The notes under the pieces were generated by a model, which ran no database searches, was not told the origin of the DNA, and was given only the letters and a program-made list of their open reading frames with translations. From Candidatus Binatia bacterium (lineage in GTDB: Bacteria > Desulfobacterota > Binatia > HRBIN30), in assembly GCA_026004215.1 (NCBI GenBank), contig BPIR01000001.1:1669860-1733859 (forward strand): DNA of 64,000 nucleotides. The letters are read 5' to 3'. Below are positions 1-6,636 of the stretch, piece by piece. The translations under genes were made by a program, and so were the position numbers. Position 1 is the stretch's first letter. Each line of letters opens with the position of its first letter.

Positions 1-150
1 ATCGTTCATCACGTAGGCGCCGCTGGCGGTCAGGCAAAACGACACGAACCCCAACGTCACCCACAACAGGCTCCAAGGATCGAAGAGGTGCTTCGAAAAG
101 ATCAACGCTGCATAAACGACGGTGTTTTTCACCCACTGGTTCCAGCGCAT
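1..150 (-). CDS. UbiA-family prenyltransferase, N-terminal fragment
   Basis: This is the first 50 codons of a minus-strand gene cut by the left window edge. The translation begins MRWNQWVKN, has a hydrophobic stretch, and reaches a Tyr-Val-Met-Asn-Asp segment at residues 46-50. That matches the N-terminal half-helix and first membrane helix of UbiA-superfamily proteins, especially the decaprenyl-phosphate phosphoribosyltransferase-like branch, where 'R-x-QWVKN' and a later 'Y-x-x-ND' are usual. Such enzymes move a sugar-phosphate or aromatic group onto a polyprenyl lipid in the membrane. The catalytic Asp-rich loops lie outside the window. The frame stays open upstream to a GTG at 262-264, so the true start may be up to 38 codons earlier. 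No Shine-Dalgarno sequence decides between the two. Confidence 0.6.
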   Translation of the reverse strand, partial: MRWNQWVKNTVVYAALIFSKHLFDPWSLLWVTLGFVSFCLTASGAYVMND

Positions 151-613
151 GAGCTGGAGGCAGTCACGGAGCGTTGCCCGAATGGAAACGGCTAAAGACG
201 AACCACGAGCGATTGCTTCGTTACCGTGCCCCTGTTGCTGCGGTGCTGGCCGAGCGAGCGCCACGAAGCTTGTACTGAGCACGGGGCTCTGCCGCTTGCA
301 AGCGCGAAGCCACCCGATCCCCGCGCGACCCCCGCCACTGTGCGCGCCCCGGCTTGCGAGCTCCCAGGCACTCTCGCGAGCGGCCCGCGCGCAAGCCGGC
401 AGCGTCATGCCGCAAACACCTTGCCGTTCCCTGCCCGCAGATGTGCCTGGCCAGTCGAACTTCAGCAACCGCTCCAACGCCTACGCTGGCGGAGCACGCT
501 TCGCACGGGAAGCGAACTCTTGTGCCGCGGCAACCCCCACGGCGCCGCTCGCGCCACGGGCCCGGAACCTGCAGCTTGTCGCGCCGCTGCGCTCGCGCCA
601 TGATGGTGCCGCT
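151..613. other. Intergenic region between divergent genes
   Basis: About 460 bases lie between the UbiA-like gene (minus) and the reductase-like gene (plus). Open frames exist on both strands, including an in-frame extension of the reductase ORF back to 122. Their translations are Arg/Ala/Pro-rich with no recognisable domain, so I treat them as GC-driven. Part of the region may belong to the N-terminus of the prenyltransferase. I see no clear promoter, hairpin or RNA gene. Confidence 0.4.
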
Positions 614-1723
614 GTGACACACACAACTGCAACTCGACTACGCATCGCACTATTAGGATGTGGCGGGGTAGGCGGCACACTGGCCGCCCACCTCCCGCGA
701 CGAGGGCAGGCGCAACTGCATGTTGTCACGCACAACCCAGCGATTGCGCAGCGGTTACGCTCCTTCGGCATCGAGCTGCGAGAGGAAAGGCGAATCGTGC
801 AGGCTCATGTGGATGCGGTTGTCACCCTCGATGAGTTGGAGGGCGACTTCGACCTCGTTTTTCTCGCCATGCAGCCGCCGCAACTCGAAGAGGCGGTACG
901 GGCAGCCCAGGCTCGGTTGAGGCCGGGGGGCGCGTTTGTCGTTTTCCAGAACGGGCTTTGTGAACAACGCGTGGCTGCCATTGTCGGACCCGAGCGCGTC
1001 ATCGGAGCGATCGTCGCGTGGGGGGCCTCCATGCTGGAACCCGGTGTCTACGAACGAACTTCCAGAGGGGGTTTTACGGTCGGAAGCCTGACCGACACAC
1101 CGCACCCTCTCCTGCCGGCAGTGTGTCGTTATTTGGAAAGTGTCGGACCGGTGCAGCGTACAAACAACCTCCTCGGAGCGCGTTGGAGCAAACTCGCCAT
1201 CAACTGCGCCATTAGTTCTCTCGGCACCATCGGCGGCGAACGGCTCGGCGTTTTGCTGCGCTATCGCTTTGCGCGGCGGCTTGGCTTGGAGGTCATCACC
1301 GAAGCGGTCGAAGTGGCTCGTGCACTCGGAGTGCGCTTGGAGAAAGTCGCCGGGACCGTGGATCTGGAATGGGTGGCCCTATCCCCAGGGGAGCGCTTTG
1401 CTGCAGGATCGCCGACACTGTTTGCAAAGCACGCCCTGCTGCTGGCCGTCGGGGCTCGTTTTCGGCGGTTGCGGTCTTCGATGCTGGCAGCCATCGAGCG
1501 GGGACGCGAGCCGGCTGTGGATTTTTTGAACGGCGAAGTCGTGCGACATGGGGAGTCTCTCGGCCTTCCTACTCCCTTGAACCGCTACGTCGTACGCACC
1601 GTTTGGCGGATTGCGCGCGGCGAACTTCGCCCGTCTCTCCGCACACTGCATCGCGCTTACTCGGAAACCATGCACCTGAGGCAGCGCGCCCCGGAAGTTC
1701 CGCCACCAAGTCCGCTCGCTTAA
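614..1723 (+). CDS. Ketopantoate reductase family oxidoreductase (PanE/ApbA-like)
   Basis: A 369-aa NAD(P)-dependent 2-hydroxyacid-type dehydrogenase. The family reduces 2-dehydropantoate to pantoate for coenzyme A synthesis, but many homologues act on other substrates. The dinucleotide motif GCGGVGG sits near residue 15, just after the chosen GTG start. A Rossmann fold runs to about residue 180. The second half has the family's catalytic-lysine helix (WSKLAINCAISS), followed by the all-alpha C-terminal domain. The frame is open far upstream, but that part has no family similarity, so I place the start at the GTG directly before the nucleotide-binding strand. No strong ribosome-binding site is visible. 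Its stop shares a TTAA with the stop of the convergent thioredoxin gene. The exact substrate is not shown by sequence, so I give no symbol. Confidence 0.75.
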   Translation: MTHTTATRLRIALLGCGGVGGTLAAHLPRRGQAQLHVVTHNPAIAQRLRSFGIELREERRIVQAHVDAVVTLDELEGDFDLVFLAMQPPQLEEAVRAAQARLRPGGAFVVFQNGLCEQRVAAIVGPERVIGAIVAWGASMLEPGVYERTSRGGFTVGSLTDTPHPLLPAVCRYLESVGPVQRTNNLLGARWSKLAINCAISSLGTIGGERLGVLLRYRFARRLGLEVITEAVEVARALGVRLEKVAGTVDLEWVALSPGERFAAGSPTLFAKHALLLAVGARFRRLRSSMLAAIERGREPAVDFLNGEVVRHGESLGLPTPLNRYVVRTVWRIARGELRPSLRTLHRAYSETMHLRQRAPEVPPPSPLA

Positions 1724-2571
1724 GCAAAGAGAATTTTCGCCAGCTCCGAACGATAGTGTTCTACGAGTTCGTTGCCGCTCCCGAGCACATGGAAAATGTC
1801 CACCATCGCCTTGCGCGCTGCTTGGTCGCGAAAGTTTCGATCCCGGCGCACGACTTCCAGTAATTGCTCGAGCGCCTCCTCGTAACGACCCTGGGCGGCC
1901 AGTAGTTGACCGAGTTGCAGCCGCGCTTCCAAGTCACCCGGGTTTTGGGCCAAACGCTCGCGCAGCGATGCTTCGTCGCCCTGCGTCCCCTCGCGCAAGC
2001 GGAGTTCTGCGAGTAAGCGATCCGCCTCGCTGCGATACGCACCGGGCTCCACCCCCTCCAGAATCTCCCGCGCGCGATCCTTTTCGCCTTGCTGCAACAA
2101 CACGCGCGCCAAGCCCACTTGTGCGGCTGCACAGCGCGGATCTTGCTCCAATGCTTGGCGAAACAACTTTTCCGCCTCGCCCACTTTGCCCGCAGCCAAT
2201 CGGGCCAGCCCTTGCGCTGCCAACCGCTCGGCGTCGCTCGGCAACAAGCGCGCCAAGAACTCCCGCACGGCGGCTTCCGGGAGCGCCCCGACAAACTGTG
2301 AGACAAGCTGGCCATCCCGCACAGCCACGACCATCGGGATGCTTTGCACGCGAAACGCTTGCGCCAAGAGAGGGTTCAAATCCACGTTGACCTTCGCGAG
2401 CACAAACTGCCCCCGATGCTCGGCCGCTAGCCGCTCCAACAACGGGCCGAGTGTACGGCACGGCCCGCACCATGGTGCCCAAAAATCCACCACCACGGGT
2501 ACGGATCGCGAACGCTCGATCACCTCCTTCTCGAACGACGCCTCGTCCACTTCGATCACATAGGGGTTCAT
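1720..2571 (-). CDS. Thioredoxin-domain protein with TPR tail (YbbN/CnoX-like)
   Basis: A 283-aa cytoplasmic protein. Residues 1-110 form a thioredoxin fold with the active-site motif WCGPC (cysteines 35 and 38) and the cis-proline strand (SIPMVV). The rest is alpha-helical with tetratricopeptide-like repeats (A-x-x-LF-x-x-AL-x-x-DP around residue 170). This architecture is that of E. coli YbbN/CnoX, a holdase-like chaperone that hands substrates to GroEL or DnaK. E. coli YbbN has SxxC, while this protein keeps a full CxxC, so redox activity is plausible. The start is the ATG followed by NPYVIEV; the ORF extension upstream adds 29 residues without similarity. It is divergent from the EamA gene. 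Confidence 0.85.
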   Translation of the reverse strand: MNPYVIEVDEASFEKEVIERSRSVPVVVDFWAPWCGPCRTLGPLLERLAAEHRGQFVLAKVNVDLNPLLAQAFRVQSIPMVVAVRDGQLVSQFVGALPEAAVREFLARLLPSDAERLAAQGLARLAAGKVGEAEKLFRQALEQDPRCAAAQVGLARVLLQQGEKDRAREILEGVEPGAYRSEADRLLAELRLREGTQGDEASLRERLAQNPGDLEARLQLGQLLAAQGRYEEALEQLLEVVRRDRNFRDQAARKAMVDIFHVLGSGNELVEHYRSELAKILFA

Positions 2572-2628
2572 GGTGGTCCACCCTACTGAGCCCGTGAGGG
2601 GCACGCAACTAGACGAACCCTGCGGAGA

Positions 2629-3573
2629 GTGCTTCCTGCCGGAGGGATGCCACGGCAAAGTGCCACACGCGCTTGGAGAGAAGGCTTGGCTCTTGCCCTG
2701 CTGGGCACGGCCCTGTGGGGTATGGCCCCCACAGCGACGAAAAGCGCACTGGCAGCTTTGGACTCCGATACGCTGGCCTTTCTGCGGCTGGCCGTCGCCG
2801 CCACTGTTTTTCGCACTTTGGCACGCGCACCGATCCGTGCGGCGCTGTACCAGCGCTGGACGTGGATCGCCGGGATCGCGCTCGGCGGGGACTTTTTGTT
2901 GTACACCCGCGGGATCGCGCAGACGACGGCGAGCGCCGCGGGCGTGCTGGTCTGCGTGGAGCCGGTGGTCACGATTCTACTGGCCATCTGGCTTTTGGGG
3001 GAACGGTGGAATGTTTACCGGGTAACGGGATCCGTACTCACTCTAGCTGGAGCGTTGTTGGTCGGATCGCAAAGCGTGGCACGCAACGACGGCGCAGCTC
3101 CGACACTCGCGGGCAATGCTATGGTCGTTGCCGCTGCCTGTCTGTGGAGCGTGTATGCAGTGGCGCAGCGAAAAGCGCTGACCGATCAAGACTGGGCCTC
3201 GCGTTTGTGTGCGATTTTCTGTGTGGCCTCTCTCACCTGTTTGCCTCTTGCCCTTGTGGAGCCGCACATCCACTGGCAGGCGCCAAAACAGGCTTGGATG
3301 CTGCTCGCGGTGCTCGTGCTCCTGTGCACCTCCGGCGTCTACATCGTCTATGCCCGCGCCCAGCAATTGTTGGACGTAAGCGTACTGTCTCTTCTGCTCG
3401 CCGGCATTCCGGTTTTGAGCCTCCTGTTCGCCCACATTGTTTTGCAAGAACCGCTCTCCAAGCAGTTGGCCGCAGCGGCAGCATTGGTTGTCGCCGGTGC
3501 CGTTGCATTGGCACGCGAGCCAGCGCAAGAGCCTTTGCGACGATCCGTAGCGTCGCTCACGCAAACACCCTGA
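2629..3573 (+). CDS. EamA/DMT-superfamily transporter
   Basis: A 314-aa inner-membrane protein with about ten predicted transmembrane helices arranged as two EamA repeats. The first repeat opens with LLGTALWGMAPTATK and ends near the segment LLAIWLLGER. The second repeat ends with PLSKQLAAAAALVVAG. Members export amino acids or other small metabolites, and the substrate cannot be read from sequence. The called GTG start at 2629 has purine-rich sequence directly adjacent. The in-frame ATG at 2647 is equally possible, since GGAGGG abuts it with no spacer. The next plus-strand gene begins 62 bases downstream and may be co-transcribed. Confidence 0.85.
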   Translation: MLPAGGMPRQSATRAWREGLALALLGTALWGMAPTATKSALAALDSDTLAFLRLAVAATVFRTLARAPIRAALYQRWTWIAGIALGGDFLLYTRGIAQTTASAAGVLVCVEPVVTILLAIWLLGERWNVYRVTGSVLTLAGALLVGSQSVARNDGAAPTLAGNAMVVAAACLWSVYAVAQRKALTDQDWASRLCAIFCVASLTCLPLALVEPHIHWQAPKQAWMLLAVLVLLCTSGVYIVYARAQQLLDVSVLSLLLAGIPVLSLLFAHIVLQEPLSKQLAAAAALVVAGAVALAREPAQEPLRRSVASLTQTP

Positions 3574-3635
3574 AAGATCTGCGTTGAAGCACGGATGCCT
3601 ACTTCGATACAGTCGGCCATCGAGGTAGCGCGAGA

Positions 3636-4340
3636 GTGGATTGGTTTTGGGCAACTTGGGCACTGTACCGGCGGGTCTTCACCCGCGCGGCAATTCTAGC
3701 CCTCAAAAACTGGCCCGTGTTGCTCACCGCTTTCGTGTACAGTGGCCTCACCACCGTGGCCGCTTGGCTTGCCGTGTGGCTGGGGATGTTCGGGGGAATC
3801 CTAATCAGTCTGGTGTTTGCAGCTTGCGTCAGCTCGTTCCTCCACTTGGTGGAGGTGATGATTCACAGCGGCAAGGTGAACCTCGTGGATTTTCGTCGTA
3901 GCTTCGGGATGTATCTGTGGGACGTGGTCGGAGTCTCGTTCCTTTCGTGGATCTACTTCACATTCGTCGTCCCGATCGTAGCTAGCCTGCCCCAAGGTCC
4001 GGCCCTGGTAATGTGTTTGAACATCGCGATGTTCGTATTTTTCAACGCCGTGCCCGAATTGATCTACCTCGGGCAGATGCACCTCTTGGACCTCTTCGTG
4101 CAAAGCTACCGGTTCATCAGTACGAACTGGGTCGAGTGGCTACCGGCCAACGTCGCTGGTGCGGCGCTGTTTGTCGTGCTGTGGAATCTACCGTTTCCCC
4201 CTCCACTGAGCTGGATCCCTCTTCTTGTGAGCCCCCTGCTCGCTTACTTTTTCATGGTGATGCGAGGACTGCTGTTCATCGAGCTCCAGAGTAGCAGCCA
4301 ACGAGGGCGCATTTTCCGCTATCGCGCCGGCTACCGGTGA
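3636..4340 (+). CDS. Unknown polytopic membrane protein
   Basis: A 234-aa protein starting at GTG, with GAGG about ten bases upstream. I count five or six hydrophobic spans (roughly residues 20-45, 50-75, 95-120, 125-150, 175-195 and 198-220), and the C-terminus is basic. The aromatic-rich N-terminus (MDWFWATWALYRRVF) and short charged loops suggest an inner-membrane protein, perhaps from the broad class of uncharacterised DUF-type membrane proteins. I do not recognise a family motif or catalytic residue. It follows the EamA transporter on the same strand. A GC-rich hairpin lies just after the stop. Confidence 0.7.
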   Translation: MDWFWATWALYRRVFTRAAILALKNWPVLLTAFVYSGLTTVAAWLAVWLGMFGGILISLVFAACVSSFLHLVEVMIHSGKVNLVDFRRSFGMYLWDVVGVSFLSWIYFTFVVPIVASLPQGPALVMCLNIAMFVFFNAVPELIYLGQMHLLDLFVQSYRFISTNWVEWLPANVAGAALFVVLWNLPFPPPLSWIPLLVSPLLAYFFMVMRGLLFIELQSSSQRGRIFRYRAGYR

Positions 4341-4341
4341 G

Positions 4342-4374
4342 CTGGGGCAGGCCGGGAGGGAGAGCCTGCCCCAG
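4342..4374. terminator. GC-rich hairpin between convergent genes
   Basis: An 11-bp perfect stem, CTGGGGCAGGC at 4342-4352 paired with GCCTGCCCCAG at 4364-4374, with an 11-base loop. It begins one base after the stop of the membrane-protein gene and lies 18 bases beyond the stop of the convergent small gene. It could stop transcription from both sides, but neither side has a U-tract, so intrinsic termination is inferred, not proven. Confidence 0.45.
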
Positions 4375-4392
4375 GGGTCGGGTACGGCCCGC

Positions 4393-4602
4393 CTAAGCGA
4401 GCCGCGGTTTCACCGGTGAGGCGGGGAGGGAAGGAGCCTCGTCGCAGGAACGGCCACCACACGCCAGCAAGTGGCGGAATGCCCAGGTCGCGAAGGGCAC
4501 CAGCACGGCCACGACCGCAGTCGCGACAACGGCCGAGAACAGCGCGCTTTCTTCATAGTGCCACGTCGGAGGTAAAACGCGTGCGATTTCGTATGCAATC
4601 AT
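4393..4602 (-). CDS. Small membrane protein paired with XRE regulator
   Basis: A 69-aa protein with one strong hydrophobic segment (about residues 20-43, ALFSAVVATAVVAVLV) and a short C-terminal part with two cysteines. The ATG is preceded by AAAGGAGAT at ideal distance, strong evidence that it is translated. It lies 45 bases after the XRE-type regulator gene on the same strand, so the two are probably one transcript. I do not recognise a family. The pairing of a small DNA-binding protein with a tiny membrane protein could be a regulatory or toxin-antitoxin-like module, but nothing in the sequence proves that. Confidence 0.6.
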   Translation of the reverse strand: MIAYEIARVLPPTWHYEESALFSAVVATAVVAVLVPFATWAFRHLLACGGRSCDEAPSLPASPVKPRLA

Positions 4603-4647
4603 GAAACTGATCTCCTTTCGTTGACAAAACAGTCGCCCCGCTCGGGC

Positions 4648-4926
4648 TTACAAACCCGCCTCGCCTAGGCGGGCGGGACCGGCCGCGAGTGGTACCGTGG
4701 CCCAAGGGTGTTGAAGATCGTCCACGCCAAGGAACCACTCCATTGGTTTTCCGGTATACAAGGCAATGCGCAGTAACACCGGCGTACTCGGGATCCGGCC
4801 GTTGAGATAGTTGTACAATGCCGACAAGCTCACACCGATGTCGTACGCGAATGCTTTCGGCTCGTCGGCCACCACCTCGCGTAGCCGCGCTGCAAACACC
4901 CTTCGATCCACGCTTATCCGTCCCAT
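4648..4926 (-). CDS. Small XRE-type helix-turn-helix regulator
   Basis: A 92-aa protein with a lambda-repressor-like helix-turn-helix at about residues 10-62. The recognisable part is 'FAYDIGVSLSALYNYLNGR', where the turn and recognition helix resemble XRE/Cro proteins. It is followed by 'P-x-x-x-L-L-R-IALYTGKPMEWFLG', a second half common in small phage- and plasmid-type repressors. The ATG is preceded by GGAGGAAAGC, an excellent ribosome-binding site; upstream extension to 4992 is not needed. The gene sits just downstream of a strong intrinsic terminator, so it should have its own promoter in 4927-4984. Its target is unknown; autoregulation with the downstream small membrane gene is a reasonable guess. 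Confidence 0.8.
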   Translation of the reverse strand: MGRISVDRRVFAARLREVVADEPKAFAYDIGVSLSALYNYLNGRIPSTPVLLRIALYTGKPMEWFLGVDDLQHPWATVPLAAGPARLGEAGL

Positions 4927-4981
4927 TGCTTTCCTCCTCTCCGGAACGAATCCAACATGCGCCATTGCGCGAGACCAAAAC

Positions 4982-5020
4982 AAAAGGGCCACCGGAGCTC
5001 GCCTCCGGTGGCCCTTTTTT
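4982..5020. terminator. Strong bidirectional intrinsic terminator
   Basis: A 12-bp perfect GC-rich stem, GGGCCACCGGAG at 4986-4997 and CTCCGGTGGCCC at 5003-5014, with a 5-base loop. It is followed by six T on the plus strand and preceded by four A, which become U on a minus-strand transcript. On the minus strand it lies 26 bases beyond the stop of a possible 61-aa gene; no plus-strand gene ends nearby. It also insulates the XRE gene from upstream transcription. Confidence 0.85.
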
Positions 5021-5045
5021 CCTCGATGAAGTTTAGAATTTTCTG

Positions 5046-5231
5046 CTACCTTCTACCCTCCATTGCGAAGCCACCGGAGGCACGACGCGGGTCCACTTGC
5101 GTCGTCCAGCACACCCGCATCCCACGCGCGCAGCGACAATTCCCTTGTACGAGAATGCGGTGCACGACCGGCGCGACGCGGGCCGCAGAAGTCACATGCA
5201 CAAAGGAATGTTTCGCTGCTCGACCGTTCAT
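5046..5231 (-). CDS. Possible small basic protein of unknown function
   Basis: A 61-codon ORF starting at an ATG with TTTGGAG seven bases upstream and ending 26 bases before a strong terminator. That arrangement, start signal plus frame plus terminator, is the main evidence. The product is basic, has no signal peptide or membrane span, and contains Cys-Arg-Cys and a further Cys in its middle (around residues 33-43). I recognise no family. The longer frame to 5510 has no better start and overlaps ddl. The alternative is that the terminator ends a small RNA and the ORF is chance. Confidence 0.35.
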   Translation of the reverse strand: MNGRAAKHSFVHVTSAARVAPVVHRILVQGNCRCARGMRVCWTTQVDPRRASGGFAMEGRR

Positions 5232-5423
5232 GGGGTTCTCCAAATGCATCCTCTCGGGCTTCTGTGTGGCGCGTAGTATGGTCCGCGCCGGTGGTTTGCG
5301 CAAGGGGCATCGTTTCCACAATCGTGGGAGGCAACATCCCGGGCTCCGATTCGCTGCCCGACCCTGCACTCTCATTGCTCTCACCCCCGCCAATCGCCGA
5401 ACTCGTGCAGCCACTCGGGCCCT

Positions 5424-6539
5424 ATGGTACAAAGCTACCGAGGCACGAGTTTGGTGGGTGAGTCTACGACCAGTGTTGGGGTTCTTTTTGGTGGAAAATC
5501 TCCGGAGCACGAGGTGTCGGTTCGCTCCGCCGCCACCGTCATCCGAGCGCTGCGCGAGGCAGGCTACGAGGTCGTCGCCATCGGGCTAGACCGCCAAGGA
5601 CGGTGGTTGTTGTTGCGTGAGTCCGAACTCGAAGAATGTATCGCCGCGGGGCACGTGGCGGACGCCGGCCAGCCCATCGAACTGTTACCCGGTGCTGGTG
5701 CGTTCGCTTTTCGGGGTTCCCCACGCCCAGTGGATGTGGTGTTTCCCGTGTTACACGGCCGATTTGGAGAAGACGGTTGCGTGCAAGGACTGCTCGAACT
5801 CCTCGATCTACCGTACGTGGGTGCGGGAGTGCTCGGATCCGCAATTGGGATGGACAAGGAGGTTCAAAAGCAACTCTTGCACGCGGCCGGTCTACCCGTT
5901 GTGCCGTACACAGTCGTTCGCCGTGTGGAGTGGCCCCAGTTTGCGTCGCGAGTACTGGGTTGGGCGCAAGATGCGCCGCTACCGGTCTTTGTGAAGCCTG
6001 CGAATCTGGGGTCCTCGGTCGGAGTGGCAAAAGCCGAGGACGAAGCGCAGCTTCACGAGGCTGTCACTCTAGCCTTCCGGTTCGACAGCAAGGTGCTGGT
6101 CGAAAAGGCCTATCGGGTTCGGGAGATCGAATGCGCTGTCCTCGGCAACGATGAACCCGTGGCTTCCGTCCCCGGGGAAATCAAGCCGCGCCACGAGTTT
6201 TATTCTTACGAGGCCAAGTATCTCGATCCAAACGGCGCAGAGCTGCTCGTGCCAGCGCCAATTCCTGACAATCTAGCCTCCCAAATTCGCCAACTCGCCT
6301 GCCGCGTGTTCCGCGTTCTTCAGTGTGCCGGTATGGCACGGGTGGATTTTTTCCTCACCGACGAAGGCGCCATCTTCATAAATGAAATCAACACCATTCC
6401 GGGTTTCACCAACATCAGCATGTATCCCACTTTGTGGGCAGCCAGTGGCGTCCCGCTGCCGCAATTAGTTCGTCGCCTCGTTGAATTAGCCCTCGAGCGC
6501 TATTCGGAATCGAAGCGGATTTTATCCGGCCGGCGTTAA
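5424..6539 (+). CDS. ddl: D-alanine--D-alanine ligase
   Basis: A 371-aa ATP-grasp ligase that joins two D-alanines in the cytoplasm for peptidoglycan precursors. Family signatures are clear: GGKSPEHEVSVRSA near the N-terminus, the first D-Ala site HGRFGEDGCVQG, GMDKEVQK before the ATP-grasp domain, the lysine strand FVKPANLGSSVGV, the omega-loop region HEFYSYEAKYLD, and the metal/phosphate motif NEINTIPGFT near the C-terminus. The length matches the DdlA-type subfamily. The start may be ATG 5424 or, since the family begins close to 'VGVLFGGKS', the TTG 5451 or GTG 5454, which have GAGG upstream. It is convergent with the giant lipoprotein gene, and a palindrome lies between them. Confidence 0.93.
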   Translation: MVQSYRGTSLVGESTTSVGVLFGGKSPEHEVSVRSAATVIRALREAGYEVVAIGLDRQGRWLLLRESELEECIAAGHVADAGQPIELLPGAGAFAFRGSPRPVDVVFPVLHGRFGEDGCVQGLLELLDLPYVGAGVLGSAIGMDKEVQKQLLHAAGLPVVPYTVVRRVEWPQFASRVLGWAQDAPLPVFVKPANLGSSVGVAKAEDEAQLHEAVTLAFRFDSKVLVEKAYRVREIECAVLGNDEPVASVPGEIKPRHEFYSYEAKYLDPNGAELLVPAPIPDNLASQIRQLACRVFRVLQCAGMARVDFFLTDEGAIFINEINTIPGFTNISMYPTLWAASGVPLPQLVRRLVELALERYSESKRILSGRR

Positions 6540-6584
6540 GCCTCGATCGTTCGGCGAGCGGCTGCGCTTCCGGCGCAAAGAGTT

Positions 6585-6609
6585 AGGGGAACCCGCAAGG
6601 GGTTCCCCT
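6585..6609. repeat. Extragenic palindrome, REP-like (copy 1)
   Basis: A 10-bp perfect stem (AGGGGAACCC / GGGTTCCCCT) with loop GCAAG lies between the convergent ends of ddl and the giant lipoprotein gene. Its sequence and loop match two hairpins at 49004-49071, so it looks like a dispersed palindromic element and not a simple terminator. There is no T-run on either side. Confidence 0.5.
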
Positions 6610-6636
6610 GATCCTCGACGCCATCAGTTGCCGGCC

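Noticed and set aside
122..613. N-terminal extension of the ketopantoate-reductase-like gene
   Set aside because: The extension has no family similarity; the nucleotide-binding strand starts directly after the GTG at 614.
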